From Caulobacter endophyticus (GTDB taxonomy: Bacteria > Pseudomonadota > Alphaproteobacteria > Caulobacterales > Caulobacteraceae): a stretch of 64,000 nt of DNA. Below are positions 24,935 through 34,398 of this stretch, piece by piece (position 1 is the stretch's first letter; each line of letters opens with the position of its first letter). The notes below the pieces were generated by a model. It ran no database searches and was not told where the DNA came from. It saw only the letters and a program-made list of their open reading frames with translations. The translations under genes and the position numbers were made by a program. The stretch spans positions 1-64,000 of the forward strand of contig NZ_JARQWV010000004.1 in NCBI RefSeq assembly GCF_029543245.1. Direction: 5' to 3'.

Positions 24935-25134
24935 GGGCGCCTCCTTACTTTGAAGTGCGTCAACGCCTCGCTCGCCTCGCCGTTGCCCGCGTCAGCAACG
25001 ACGTCCTGCGCAAATGATCCTGGCCGTCAAAGGCCGACCGCCAACGATACGTCGGCTTGCCGACAGACTGGGCAACGCAATCGGCTCAGACCCGTTCAAG
25101 CGTGACCGAGAAGTGTTCGGGAGGTTATGGATCG

Positions 25135-26634
25135 ATGTCGGATGGGACTTCCCGCATTTCCACGGGCAACGAGGGCCTGGACCTCATCTTGAGGGGCGGG
25201 CTTCCGGCCAACCGCCTCTATCTGGTCGAGGGGGAGCCCGGGTCGGGCAAGACCACCCTGGGCCTGCAGTTTCTTCGTCACGGCGTCGCCGCCGGGGAGC
25301 GTGTCCTCTACATCACGCTGTCGGAGACAGCCGAGGAACTGCAGGGGGTGGCCGCCTCGCATGGCTGGGATCTCGACAAGATCGACCTCTTCGAACTCTC
25401 GTCGGCCGAGGAGGTGCTGGGCGAGGACCGCAAGCAGTCGGTGCTGCACGCCTGGGAGGTCGAACTGGGCGGAACGATCAAGCTCATCCAGGACGAGGTC
25501 GAGCGCGTATCGCCCACGCGCGTCGTGTTCGACAGCCTGTCGGAAATGCGCCTGCTGGCGCAGGATTCCCTGCGCTATCGCCGCCAGGTCCTGGCGCTCA
25601 AGCAGTATTTCGCCACGCGGGCCTGCACGGTGCTGCTGGTCGACGATCTGACGACCAACGAAGGCGGCCGCGACAGCCACCTCCACAGCCTTTGCCATGG
25701 CGTCATCACGCTGGAGCGCCTAACCCTCGAATTTGGCGCCGCAAGACGGCGGATGCAGGTCCAGAAGCTGCGCGGCGTCGACTTCATCGCCGGCTATCAC
25801 GACATGGAGATCCGCCGTGGCGGCCTGCAGGTCTTCCCCCGCCTGATCGCCGCCGAGCACCACACCCCGTTCGTCGGCGAACCGACGCCCAGCGGCGTGG
25901 AGGAACTGGACGCGCTGTTCTCAGGCGGCCCCTTGCGCGGCACCTGCACCTTGCTGACCGGTCCGGCGGGCTCGGGCAAGTCGACCATCGCAATGCAGTA
26001 CATCGTTGCGGCCTGCGCACGTGGCGAGAAGGCCACGCTGTTCGAGTTCGACGAACGGGTCGGCACCTTGATGGTCCGCGCCAAGGCGATGAACCTGGAT
26101 CTCCAGCCCTTCATCGACCAGGGGCTGTTGAACGTGCAGCAGATGGATCCGGCCCAGATGTCGCCCGGCGAGTTCGCCGCGCTCATCCGCAAGGAGGTCG
26201 AGGCGCGCGGCGTGCGCATGGTCGCGATCGACAGCCTCAACGGCTATCTGGCGGCGATGCCCGAGGAAAAGCAGCTGATCCTGCAGATGCACGAGATGCT
26301 GTCCTACCTGAACCAGCAGGGCGTCGTGACCTTGCTGATCAACCCTCAGACCGGCCTCGTCGGTGGCATGACCACCTCGCTCAACGTCTCCTACATCTGC
26401 GACGCCGTGGTGCTCATTCGATTTTTCGAAGCCGACGGTCGGATCCGCAAGGCGATCTCGGTGCTTAAGAACCGGGGCGGGCCCCATGAGGACACCATTC
26501 GCGAGCTTCGCATCGACAGCGGCGGCGTCCGCGTCGGCGAGCCGCTCACCCAGTTCAAGGGCGTCATGACAGGCACACCGGAATATGTCGGCAAAGGCGG
26601 TCCCCTGATGGAAGACCGCGGCCTTGCCCAATAG
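25135..26634 (+). CDS. KaiC-like tandem RecA-fold ATPase
   Basis: 499 residues with two KaiC domains. Domain 1: ISTGNEGLDLILRGGLP, Walker A GEPGSGKTTLG, Walker B TRVVFDSLSEMR. Domain 2 from about residue 250: TPSGVEELDALFSGG, Walker A GPAGSGKSTIA, Walker B RMVAIDSLNGY. KaiC itself is a clock protein, but no kaiA or kaiB is here and most bacterial relatives act as signalling ATPases. ATG 25135 has GGGAGG upstream. The last three codons overlap the start of a hybrid histidine kinase, so the two are translated together and should work in one pathway, as with other KaiC-kinase pairs. Confidence 0.92.
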   Translation: MSDGTSRISTGNEGLDLILRGGLPANRLYLVEGEPGSGKTTLGLQFLRHGVAAGERVLYITLSETAEELQGVAASHGWDLDKIDLFELSSAEEVLGEDRKQSVLHAWEVELGGTIKLIQDEVERVSPTRVVFDSLSEMRLLAQDSLRYRRQVLALKQYFATRACTVLLVDDLTTNEGGRDSHLHSLCHGVITLERLTLEFGAARRRMQVQKLRGVDFIAGYHDMEIRRGGLQVFPRLIAAEHHTPFVGEPTPSGVEELDALFSGGPLRGTCTLLTGPAGSGKSTIAMQYIVAACARGEKATLFEFDERVGTLMVRAKAMNLDLQPFIDQGLLNVQQMDPAQMSPGEFAALIRKEVEARGVRMVAIDSLNGYLAAMPEEKQLILQMHEMLSYLNQQGVVTLLINPQTGLVGGMTTSLNVSYICDAVVLIRFFEADGRIRKAISVLKNRGGPHEDTIRELRIDSGGVRVGEPLTQFKGVMTGTPEYVGKGGPLMEDRGLAQ

Positions 26635-28708
26635 GCGCATCCCCGAAGGCAGCTGCGTCCTGGTCGCGGCCCCCTACGGCAGCGACGCGCAGAACATCGG
26701 CCGTCTGCTGGACGGCCGAAACCTGCATTGGCGGGCTTGCCCCACGCCGCAGGCGATCGCCGAGCACCTGAATGAGAACACCGGCGTCGTGCTGGTCACC
26801 GACGAGGCGTTGCGCGGCGACCTGTCGGTGCTTCGCAAGGCCCTCGAGCGGCAGGCGGAGTGGTCCGACACCCCCTTCATTCTGCTCGTCGCCCGCAACG
26901 CCCGCGCGCCGGGCGGCGCGGAACTGGCGCGTCTGGCGCTCGGCGACCTGACGACCAACCTCATCGTCCTGGAACGCCCCCTGAGCTCTATCTCGCTATT
27001 GAGCGCGGTCGACACCGCGCTTCGGGCCCGGGCGCGGCAGTTCGATCTGCGCGATCGCCTGGCCGAGCTGCACGCCAGCCAGGCGGCGCTGATGGCCAGC
27101 GAGGCCGAGGTGCGGCTGATCGCCGACGCCCTGCCCGTCCTGATCGGCTTCATCGACAAGGATCTCGTCTACCGCTTCGCCAACAAGGCCTATGCCGACT
27201 GGTTCTATCGCGATCCAGCGGACGTCGTCGGCCGCCACGTCGGCGAGGTCGTCGGCGCCGAAGGCTTGGAAAGCCGAATGCCGGCCATGCGCCAGGCCCT
27301 GGCGGGCGAGCCCGCCCACCTCATCCTGGCCTGGCCTCACGCCGACGGGCGCCGCCGCGACGCCGACATACGCTATCTCCCGCGCTGGGGCGCCGATGGC
27401 CAGGTCGACGGCTTCCACGTCTTCGTCGCCGACGTCACCGACCACGTCCAGGGCGAGGAGATGCTGCGCCTGACGGCCCAGGCGCTGGAGCATCGGGTGC
27501 GCGAACGCACCGCGGCCCTGGAGACGGAGATGGAGCAGAGGGCCAGCGTCGAGGCGGCGCTGCGCCAAAGCCAGAAGATGGAGGCGGTCGGCCAGCTCAC
27601 CGGCGGCATCGCCCACGACTTCAACAACATGCTGACGGGCGTGATCGGGGCGCTCGACATGATCAAGCGGCGACGGGCGGCCGGCCGCGACCAGGACATC
27701 GACCGCTATATGGAGACGGCGCTCGCCTCGGCTCACCGGGCCGCCGGACTGACCCATCGCCTGCTGGCGTTCTCCCGGCGCCAATCGCTCGACCCGCGGG
27801 CGCTCGACGTCAATGCGCTGGTCCTGTCGCTGGAGGATCTTATTCAGCGAACCGTGTCCGAGCAGATCACCGTCGACTTCCAGCTGACGGCCGACGCGCC
27901 GGCCATCGCCGACGCCAACCAGCTGGAAAGCGCGATCCTCAACCTGGCCATCAATGCGCGCGACGCCATGCCCAACGGCGGACGCCTGACCATCGAGACT
28001 TCCACCGTCGACATCGACAGCCGGTATGTAGAGACGCGGCCCGACACGAGGACGGGCCGATACGTGGTCATCGCCGTGTCCGACACCGGCGTCGGCATGG
28101 CGCCGGACGTTCTGGAGAAGGTTTTCGACCCGTTCTTCACCACCAAGCCCATCGGGCAGGGCACGGGCCTGGGCCTTTCGATGGTCTACGGCTTCGCCAA
28201 GCAGAGCGGCGGCCACGTGCGCATCCACAGCCAGCCTGGCTTTGGCGCGTCGGTGAAGGTCTTCCTGCCCCTCGCCGGCGACGAGGCCGCGGCGGTTCCT
28301 CAATCAAGACCGCCGGCGCCGGCCGACGGCGCGGGACGCACCGTGCTGCTGGTCGAGGACGAGGCCGCCGTACGCCTGCTGGTCCGCGAGGTTCTCGAGG
28401 AACTGGGCTATCGCGCCATCGAGGTGGCCGAACCTCAGGCGGCGATCTCGGTGCTGAAATCCAAAACGCCGATCGACCTGATGGTTTCCGACGTCGGGCT
28501 GCCCGGCATGAACGGGCGCCAACTGGCGGAGGTGGCGCGCGACGCCCGGCCCGACCTGGCGATCCTGTTCATCACCGGCTACGCCGAAAACGCCGCGATC
28601 CGCGCCGGCTTCCTGGGCTCCAACATGCAGATGATCAGCAAGCCCTTCGCGCTCGACGCCCTGGCGGCGAAGATCGGGGAAATGATCTCGCCGCCTCAAT
28701 GCCCCTAG
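26624..28708 (+). CDS. Hybrid histidine kinase paired with the KaiC-like ATPase
   Basis: 694 residues, cytoplasmic. Residues 1-135 look like a degenerate receiver without the usual phospho-Asp context ([37 protein letters not shown]). A coiled coil leads to a PAS domain (about 160-285, [18 protein letters not shown]). The kinase core has its His in [21 protein letters not shown]-box [15 protein letters not shown]1 DTGVGM and G2 GTGLGLS. A C-terminal receiver (~565-690) has [14 protein letters not shown], Asp in [10 protein letters not shown] and Lys in ISKPFAL. It starts with a TTG inside the end of the KaiC-like gene. Confidence 0.9.
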   Translation: MPNRRIPEGSCVLVAAPYGSDAQNIGRLLDGRNLHWRACPTPQAIAEHLNENTGVVLVTDEALRGDLSVLRKALERQAEWSDTPFILLVARNARAPGGAELARLALGDLTTNLIVLERPLSSISLLSAVDTALRARARQFDLRDRLAELHASQAALMASEAEVRLIADALPVLIGFIDKDLVYRFANKAYADWFYRDPADVVGRHVGEVVGAEGLESRMPAMRQALAGEPAHLILAWPHADGRRRDADIRYLPRWGADGQVDGFHVFVADVTDHVQGEEMLRLTAQALEHRVRERTAALETEMEQRASVEAALRQSQKMEAVGQLTGGIAHDFNNMLTGVIGALDMIKRRRAAGRDQDIDRYMETALASAHRAAGLTHRLLAFSRRQSLDPRALDVNALVLSLEDLIQRTVSEQITVDFQLTADAPAIADANQLESAILNLAINARDAMPNGGRLTIETSTVDIDSRYVETRPDTRTGRYVVIAVSDTGVGMAPDVLEKVFDPFFTTKPIGQGTGLGLSMVYGFAKQSGGHVRIHSQPGFGASVKVFLPLAGDEAAAVPQSRPPAPADGAGRTVLLVEDEAAVRLLVREVLEELGYRAIEVAEPQAAISVLKSKTPIDLMVSDVGLPGMNGRQLAEVARDARPDLAILFITGYAENAAIRAGFLGSNMQMISKPFALDALAAKIGEMISPPQCP

Positions 28709-29182
28709 AAGCGCGAGCGACGCAGGATCCAGACTCGCGTCGAGAAGCCGACAGACTTGACGGCGGCGTTCGGGCCACGCCAGCCCCGCTCCCATCGAAG
28801 TTCGGATGTGAACAGCCCAGGCAGAACCAGCGGGCGCCTCGGCGGTCCGGTGAGGCCAATCGCGGTTATGGCTCTGGCGTGCGGAGAATTTTGCTATCCG
28901 CCATACCCCTTATGAGATTGAACGCGGACGCTCCACTCGCCTGGGCCGCACCCCGGAGCGATTGACCCAACGTCGACAATGAGAACAAAAAGGGAATAAA
29001 TCTGTTCTCGTCTCCATGTCCCGCCCACCAGCCCGCCTGCCGCGCTCGACGCGCTCCGCCGCAAGGTCGCCGTTCGCGCGCGCCTGGGCGCCTGCAAACT
29101 CGAGACCTCTTCGGCGCGCTCTCCAGTCGGCAGGACCGCTCAGCTAACCCGGCGATCTGTCATGGGCCTCACAAGGAGCAAC
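28709..29182. other. Intergenic region
   Basis: About 470 bases between the hybrid kinase and the AlkB-like gene. No gene recognised; AT-richer around 28880-29010, so likely promoter DNA. Confidence 0.4.
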
Positions 29183-29785
29183 ATGCCAAGCCAACCCGCC
29201 CTCTTCGACCTGCCCGATACGCTGCGACCAGCGCCGGCGACGGGCCTGCCGAAGGGTCTCGCCTATAGGCCCGATCTGATCGCCCCCGCCGAGGAGGCGG
29301 CGCTGATCGAGGCAATAGCCGCCCTGCCCTTGGCCCCGTTCCAGTTCCACGGCTATCAGGGCAATCGACGCGTCGTCTCCTTCGGCTGGTCCTACGACTT
29401 CGAACGCGGCGTCCTAGAGCCGGCCGCGCCGATCCCTGGCTTCCTGCTGCCCTTGCGCGGCAAGGTGGCGGCTCTGGCAGGACGCAATCCGGACGACTTC
29501 CGCCAGGCCCTGGTCATCGAGTACGCCCCCGGCGCCGGTATCGGCTGGCATCGCGACCGGCCGCAGTTCGAGATTATCGCGGGGGTTTCGCTGGGCTCCA
29601 GCTGTCCTTTGCGCTTTCGGCGCGCACTCGGCGACGGCTTCGAGCGCGCCACTCTGCGGCCCGCGCCGCGCTCGGCCTATGTGCTGACCGGTCCCGCGCG
29701 CGAGGTCTGGGAGCACTCGATCCCGCCAGTGGCGGCTCTGCGATATTCGGTGACCTTTCGCACGTTTCGCAAGGATCAAACCTAG
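29183..29785 (+). CDS. AlkB-like 2-oxoglutarate/Fe(II) dioxygenase
   Basis: 200 residues from ATG 29183 (AAGGAG upstream; an ATG at 29162 is less likely). AlkB enzymes remove methyl groups from DNA or RNA bases by oxidation. The iron site is complete: H-x-D in IGWHRDRPQF and the distal His in VWEHSIPP. The 2-oxoglutarate Arg is in LRYSVTFRTF. The substrate lid region FHGYQGNRRVVSFGWSYDF is typical of the shorter AlkB-like branch rather than E. coli AlkB. Stand-alone gene. Confidence 0.9.
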   Translation: MPSQPALFDLPDTLRPAPATGLPKGLAYRPDLIAPAEEAALIEAIAALPLAPFQFHGYQGNRRVVSFGWSYDFERGVLEPAAPIPGFLLPLRGKVAALAGRNPDDFRQALVIEYAPGAGIGWHRDRPQFEIIAGVSLGSSCPLRFRRALGDGFERATLRPAPRSAYVLTGPAREVWEHSIPPVAALRYSVTFRTFRKDQT

Positions 29786-29969
29786 CAAGCGGCCTTGCCA
29801 AGATCGAGCGCAGGCCCAGGGCGCCGACCCGCCGGTCCTGATCCCACACTTCCACGTCGACCGCCGAGACATGGTCGAGCAAGGCGAGGCGGGCGTAATC
29901 CAGCGCCTCCGCGTGGCTGGCAAAATCGACAGCTCCACGCATCAGGCGGGAGCACGGGGCGATGACCAC
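29574..29969 (-). CDS. Possible small protein, large antisense overlap
   Basis: The first ~65 residues (RGAVDFASHAEALDYARLAL, then SAVDVEVWDQDRRVGALGL) look like a small domain found in hypothetical proteins. After about 29785 the frame runs antisense through the AlkB-like gene and looks low-complexity, so either the real gene ends early through a frameshift or only the N-terminal part matters. GTG start at 29969. Confidence 0.3.
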   Translation of the reverse strand: MVIAPCSRLMRGAVDFASHAEALDYARLALLDHVSAVDVEVWDQDRRVGALGLRSILARPLARFDPCETCERSPNIAEPPLAGSSAPRPRARDRSAHRPSAARAAEWRARSRRRVRAESAKDSWSPAKPPR

Positions 29970-30131
29970 TCTCTAAGCCGCCAGCGCCCGGAGGCTCGTA
30001 GCCGGCGATGGAGGCAAGGTTAGGCTGCATCATGGCGACATGCGGGCGCGAGCATGGGAACGAATTGTTACAAGCGCCCAGCGCCCGGAACGTCCTCTCG
30101 CACGAGGGATTGGAGAGCCAGGAGCCTTCCC

Positions 30132-30326
30132 ATGTCCGAACACGCTCGTCACCCCGCGTCCCCGGCGCACCCACGCATCGACATCGACGACCCAATGGAG
30201 CTGGCCCGCTGGGCGCATCGTCTGGGCGTGGCGGAGGCGGACGTGATCAGCGCCGTGATCGAGATCGGGCCTAGCAGCGACGCTGTAGCCCAGCATGTTC
30301 GCACCATGCGCGACGCCGCCGGCTGA
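30132..30326 (+). CDS. DUF3606-type small protein
   Basis: 64 residues. RIDIDDPMELARWAHRLGVA followed by EADVISAVIEIGPSSDAVAQ is the DUF3606 pattern (I-D-x-x-D-P, W, L-G-V, A-V, V-G-x-S). AGGAG lies seven bases before the ATG. The function of the family is unknown. It is followed within ten bases by the exonuclease gene and probably shares its transcript, so a DNA-related role is possible. Confidence 0.8.
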   Translation: MSEHARHPASPAHPRIDIDDPMELARWAHRLGVAEADVISAVIEIGPSSDAVAQHVRTMRDAAG

Positions 30327-30334
30327 GCCGGCCT

Positions 30335-31108
30335 TTGCGGATCGCCACCTACAACATCAACAACGTCGGCAGCCGACTGGACAATCTGCTGGACTGGCTG
30401 GCCGAGGCCGAGCCCGATGTGGTCTGCCTGCAGGAACTGAAGGCTGAACAGAGCCGATTTCCGGCCGAGCCTCTGGAGCAGATTGGCTACGGCGCGGTGT
30501 GGAAAGGCCAGCGCACCTGGAACGGCGTGGCGATCCTCGCGCGGGGCATGACCCCGGTCCTCACTAGAACCGCCCTCCCCAGTGATCCCGATCCAGGGCA
30601 GGCCCGCTACATCGTGGCGGCGGTAAACGGCGTCCTCGTCGGCTGCCTCTATCTTCCCAACGGCAATCCCGCGCCGGGCCCCAATTTCACCTACAAGCTG
30701 GCGTGGTTCGACAGTCTGCTTTCCCACGCACGCGCTCTGCTCGATAGCGGAGCGCCCGTCGTCCTGGCAGGCGACTACAACGTCGTGCCCACCAAAGCCG
30801 ACATCTACCCCAAGAATTCCTATGGCGGCGACGCCCTGCTGCGTCCCGAGACCCGTGAGGCCTTCAGCCGACTGCTCGACCAGGGCTGGACCGACGCCTT
30901 GAGGGAAGCACACCCCATGGCCCCGCCCTATACCTACTGGTCCTATCTTCGTGAGCGTTGGCCCAAGGACAAAGGCCTGCGCATCGATCACCTGCTGTTA
31001 TCGCCCAGACTGGCCGATGTTCTCGTGGACGCGGGCGTCGACCGCTGGGTTCGGGGCCAGGACAAGGCCAGCGATCACGCGCCAGCCTGGATCCTGCTCA
31101 ATCCATGA
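30335..31108 (+). CDS. xthA: Exodeoxyribonuclease III / AP endonuclease
   Basis: 257 residues of the EEP fold. Cuts DNA at abasic sites and trims 3' ends in base-excision repair. Active-site motifs: MRIATYNINN with the first Asn, VCLQELKAEQ with the metal Glu, WNGVAIL, VLAGDYNVVPTKADIY with the D-x-N, and KGLRIDHLLLSP with the Asp, ending SDHAPAW with the catalytic His. The start is TTG. Caulobacter-type genomes often have two XthA homologues, so it may be the second. Its last four bases overlap the next gene. Confidence 0.92.
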   Translation: MRIATYNINNVGSRLDNLLDWLAEAEPDVVCLQELKAEQSRFPAEPLEQIGYGAVWKGQRTWNGVAILARGMTPVLTRTALPSDPDPGQARYIVAAVNGVLVGCLYLPNGNPAPGPNFTYKLAWFDSLLSHARALLDSGAPVVLAGDYNVVPTKADIYPKNSYGGDALLRPETREAFSRLLDQGWTDALREAHPMAPPYTYWSYLRERWPKDKGLRIDHLLLSPRLADVLVDAGVDRWVRGQDKASDHAPAWILLNP

Positions 31109-31428
31109 CCTCTCCCCCCGTCACGCCCGACGGGCGTTACATCGTCGTGCGCGGCAGGCTCTGGCGTCGGAGCAATCCCGACCTGCCGCCCGCGCGACGC
31201 CAAACCCTGATCGAACAACTGATGACCGCGCGACGGGCGGTGCGCTGGGCGCGCGCCGCCGGCGACGAGGCGGCCCTTGCCGCCGCAAGAGCAGAGGTGC
31301 AGGCCGCAAAAGTCGAGCTTGGCGAGCGCGGAGCGGTCTGGTGGGCTGACGGCGCACCGGATCTGACCGGGCGCCAGGCCAAGACCACGCCCTATGCGGA
31401 TTGGTGGGCGACCCAAGGGGACGGCTAG
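31105..31428 (+). CDS. Conserved small protein coupled to exonuclease III
   Basis: 107 residues: RYIVVRGRLWRRSNPDLPPA, then LIEQLMTARRAVRWARAAGD, AARAEVQAAKVELGERGAVW and TPYADWWA. I have the impression that this pattern recurs in alphaproteobacteria as an unnamed protein, but I cannot give it a function. The ATG overlaps the exonuclease stop (ATGA at 31105-31108), implying coupled translation and perhaps a shared role. No membrane segment. Confidence 0.75.
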   Translation: MTSPPVTPDGRYIVVRGRLWRRSNPDLPPARRQTLIEQLMTARRAVRWARAAGDEAALAAARAEVQAAKVELGERGAVWWADGAPDLTGRQAKTTPYADWWATQGDG

Positions 31429-31460
31429 CGCAGCCGCCCATCGTGATCTAGCCTTCGATC

Positions 31461-31580
31461 ATGCCCCCGCGCCTACGCCCGACCGCTCGCATACTGACCC
31501 CGGCTGGTTGGACCGGCCTCGCCATCTTGCTGGTGCTCGCTGCAAGCGCGTTTGCACTCGCCGTCCATTCGCGCATTTGA
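31461..31580 (+). CDS. Very small single-pass membrane protein (39 aa)
   Basis: MPPRLRPTARILTPAGWTGL continues with AILLVLAASAFALAVHSRI: a basic N-terminus followed by one clear membrane segment. No strong ribosome-binding site is visible. Recorded because the composition is too regular to be chance; function unknown. Confidence 0.4.
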   Translation: MPPRLRPTARILTPAGWTGLAILLVLAASAFALAVHSRI

Positions 31581-31689
31581 ACTAGGAAGAGGCCGCCGAG
31601 CCGCGGCCAGGGGCGCGATAGGGGGGCAGGCCGGTCGCACCGGCGTGCGGCGGGTCAATCCAAACGGCGAACCTAACCACCCGCTCGAC

Positions 31690-31941
31690 CAGACCATCCT
31701 GGAGAGCATGGCCGCCCTGCCCGACCTCCTTGGGCCAGCCTCGGGTGTCGTCGATCGGGCCGCAGTGCTGGATCAGCTCAATAGCCTGGCGCAGAACGCC
31801 AACTAGATGGTCACCCGCGACCTTGCCGCGCTGGTCGACACCGGCGCGCTGACTCGCACCGGTGCGAACAAGGCCACGCGCTATCATCTGAACATCGCCA
31901 TCACGCCACTCTCGTCACTCGATGAGCACGACATCGCCTAA
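31690..31941 (+). pseudogene. Fragment of a Fic-like protein C-terminus
   Basis: In one frame, broken by a stop at 31804-31806, the sequence reads ILESMAALPDLLG, VLDQLNSLAQNAN, stop, then MVTRDLAALVDTGALTRTGA and NKATRYHLNIAI. The winged-helix end T-R-D-L-A-A-L-V-x-x-G and T-R-Y-x-L is typical of the C-terminus of Fic-domain AMP-transferases. The catalytic HPFxxGN part is missing. Most likely a remnant in an accessory patch. Confidence 0.4.
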
Positions 31942-32309
31942 GCTCTACCGTCGCAGACCGATTTGGGAAACTGAGATTGAGGCAAGGCCTTAGCTTCGCG
32001 CACACGGCCGATGGGAGTGAAAGGGGGAGCTCTGGCGCGCTGATACGGACACCCTAGAGAACTATGAGTGGGCATTGGCGATCTGAATCGCAAGCATGCG
32101 TCCGCCATCTAGGTTTGAAACCACAAGCGCCCGCTTCCCCTCGGAGTTGTCGTAGGCCGTCTTTGACTGCGCGGCGACCCTAAACAATGTCTATGGATCG
32201 CCTCTGCTCTAGGGACGCGCCCGTGACCGATTACGCTAGGTACGCAGTTCGCAACGTGGTGATGGGCGGCGGTGTCGGCGTGCCGATCGAGCAGTCGCTT
32301 CGCGACTGT
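31942..32309. other. Intergenic region in the accessory patch
   Basis: About 370 bases with no recognisable gene; it contains the broken downstream end of the GH26-like fragment. Confidence 0.35.
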
Positions 32310-32555
32310 CTACAGCTGTCGCGCGCAGCCGGTCACCTTCGCGAGGTAATCCAGCTCGATCGGCGTGACGTGCGCCACGCCCTCCTGCTGACCCGTGAGC
32401 GTTCTGCGGCCATAGAGGCTCCAGAGGAACTGGTAGAGCCCCCGCGCCTCCGCCGAAGCCCGGGCATTGCTCAGCGACGCGGAGGCCATGGCCGGACCAA
32501 CGGAGGCCAGCGCCAAGCCCGAAGCGAGGGCAGCACGCCACGACAGCCTCCGCAT
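32310..32555 (-). pseudogene. N-terminal fragment of a GH26-like glycoside hydrolase
   Basis: 81 residues. A signal peptide (MRRLSWRAALASGLALASVG, PAMA) is followed by SAEARGLYQFLWSLYGRRTL and TGQQEGVAHV, the opening of GH26 mannanase-type enzymes. The frame then stops after YLAKVTGCARQL; no catalytic domain follows. It lies directly downstream of hipA, so the insertion or deletion that made this patch removed the rest. Confidence 0.55.
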
Positions 32556-32589
32556 CGCCCCGACCCTCCAGGCCGCGGCCCCGGCGAGA

Positions 32590-33810
32590 TCAGGCCCGGG
32601 CAAGCGGCACGATCTTCAGCTGAGTCTCGACAACCTCTTTCGCGGCTCCATCGATCGGAAGATTGCCCTGCTCCCGTCCCCAAACCTCCCGGAAGGCCGC
32701 GACCGTTTCGGCGGCGGTGCTGAGGACCAGCTCCTCAGGCAGCCCCGCCTTGCGAGACATGACGATCAGCTCTTCCTGGCCCAAGTCCGACCAGCGCTTG
32801 CTGCGTGACACCTTCAGGGCAGCCTTGTCATCGGGGATGTAGGCCTGGGTCGCGACGAAATCATAGGCCGGCGCCAGGGTCGCATTGATCCCGTCCCGAT
32901 AGAGCAGGGACCAGTTCTTCAGATGCATGTCGGCGTTGCCAATCAGGGCGCTGAACACCAGCCGTCGGATGAACTCCGTCAGCCCCCGCTCGCCGGTCTC
33001 GCGCCAGATCACCCCAGCGATGCTGCGGTAGGAGGCGCGTTCGTACTTGTCCTCCGGATAGACGCCGAAGACCTGGGCGAAATCCTCCGTCTGCACACGC
33101 TCGCCTGTCTCGAGACGATCGAAGCGCCGGGTGGCGAACACACCGCCCTCCAGCCGGCCGACATCCGCTGGCAGACCATCGATGTCATCGAGATTGAGCA
33201 GCTTGATCTCAGGCGTCTCGATGCCGATCGCACACGCCAGCGACATCATCGCGTACTCGTTTTCTGAGACCCCGGCATACTGAGCCGATGGCAGCTTGAC
33301 GATCCAGTCGCCGCCGTTGCCGTGCACCGGGATGGTCAGACCCTTCTTCGGGCCGGACAGGGCGGAAAACTTCAGTTGGACGCCGGCGAGCGAGAAGCGC
33401 AGCGCCCGATCGTTGCGCGCGGCGGGCGCGGCGTCGCCTGGCCCGCCGGCGCCGACTGGCGGACCTTCTCCGTCCCCTGACATGATCCGCGTCGCCCCAG
33501 GCAGGTCAGCGCCGAGCGCCCAGAGCAGAAAGAACTCGCGACTGGACTTCACCCCGGCGCGCTCAGCCAGATAGTCGCGCATGCGCCCTTCAGGGAGGAG
33601 ATTGGAGAAGTACGGCAGGAGCCGCGTCTGGGTGCTCCTGTGGTCACGAATGAGCCCGCCCGTCGCGCTCTTGAACGACAGGCTCAGCGTCGGCCGCTGA
33701 GCGTCGTCGGTATAGTCATCATCGAACGTGAAAATAGAGCGGTCACCGCCCAGGGCCGTGATGGCGCCGACCCTGCGGTCGCCGATCCAGACTTGAAGGA
33801 TATCGACCAT
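32590..33810 (-). CDS. hipA: HipA-type toxin kinase
   Basis: 406 residues, the usual length. HipA phosphorylates a translation factor such as glutamyl-tRNA synthetase and can drive persistence. The N-subdomain begins VDILQVWIGDRRVGAI, with FSNLLPEG; the kinase core has the ATP Lys in GDWIVKLPS, the catalytic loop in LIGNADMHLKNWSLLY and the metal motif in LAPAYDFVAT. The whole gene looks intact. It starts three bases after hipB, in one operon controlled by the operator array upstream of hipB. Confidence 0.93.
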   Translation of the reverse strand: MVDILQVWIGDRRVGAITALGGDRSIFTFDDDYTDDAQRPTLSLSFKSATGGLIRDHRSTQTRLLPYFSNLLPEGRMRDYLAERAGVKSSREFFLLWALGADLPGATRIMSGDGEGPPVGAGGPGDAAPAARNDRALRFSLAGVQLKFSALSGPKKGLTIPVHGNGGDWIVKLPSAQYAGVSENEYAMMSLACAIGIETPEIKLLNLDDIDGLPADVGRLEGGVFATRRFDRLETGERVQTEDFAQVFGVYPEDKYERASYRSIAGVIWRETGERGLTEFIRRLVFSALIGNADMHLKNWSLLYRDGINATLAPAYDFVATQAYIPDDKAALKVSRSKRWSDLGQEELIVMSRKAGLPEELVLSTAAETVAAFREVWGREQGNLPIDGAAKEVVETQLKIVPLARA

Positions 33811-33813
33811 GGC

Positions 33814-34395
33814 TCAGTCCTCATCGTCCAGCGTATAGGCTGGCCGCTCTCCGGTTTGCTGACCATGAACCAGCTTGTTGCGCAGCGACGCCAGCCGGTC
33901 GACGCCCCGGCGAAAACCACCAAGATCACTCCCTGGCTCACGAGCCCGCTCACGCAGGTCCTCGACGATGTCTGTCAGTTCGGCCTGGGCGGGAGACGAC
34001 TGGAACAGCGGCTCAAGGGGATGAAGATCGCGAGCGAGCGTTTCGAGCCGGTCAAGCAGCGGGTCGTTGGGATAACGGACCCGCAGGTCACGAGCGATCC
34101 GCATAAGATCGTTGGCCGCGCCACGGACCGTGCGGGCATCCTGGCCCGCCTCAAGCTCCCGGAGCACGGCGTTGACGCCTGAAAGCGCCGAACGCGGAAC
34201 CAGGACCGGCTCCAGGTCGAGAATACGAGCAAGCTCAACGAACGTGGCCAGGCGCACGTCGGAGGCCCCGCTTTCGATTCGGGAAAGCTGAGCCTGGGTC
34301 AGCTTCATTCGATCGCTGACATCGCGCTGGGACCAGCCCTTACGGCCCCGAGCATCGCGCAGGGCGTCTGTCAGGGCGCGTGTCCGGCTTTCCAC
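33814..34395 (-). CDS. hipB: HipB-type XRE antitoxin and repressor
   Basis: 193 residues with a GTG start. HTH of the XRE type at about 8-65: LRDARGRKGWSQRDVSDRMK, TQAQLSRIESGASDVRLATF, ELARILDLEPVLVP. The C-terminal ~120 residues are longer than in E. coli HipB and helical (VRGAANDLMRIARDLRVRY, LASLRNKLVHG). It should bind HipA and repress the operon. The first operator (34399-34416) covers its ribosome-binding site, AAAGG nine bases before the start, so binding would block translation start and transcription together. Confidence 0.9.
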   Translation of the reverse strand: MESRTRALTDALRDARGRKGWSQRDVSDRMKLTQAQLSRIESGASDVRLATFVELARILDLEPVLVPRSALSGVNAVLRELEAGQDARTVRGAANDLMRIARDLRVRYPNDPLLDRLETLARDLHPLEPLFQSSPAQAELTDIVEDLRERAREPGSDLGGFRRGVDRLASLRNKLVHGQQTGERPAYTLDDED

Positions 34396-34398
34396 TTT

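Noticed and set aside
32187..32723. Plus-strand frame opposite the GH26-like fragment and hipA end
   Set aside because: A stretch near 32240-32310 looks protein-like, but the rest is antisense to hipA and Arg/Pro-rich; no family recognised.
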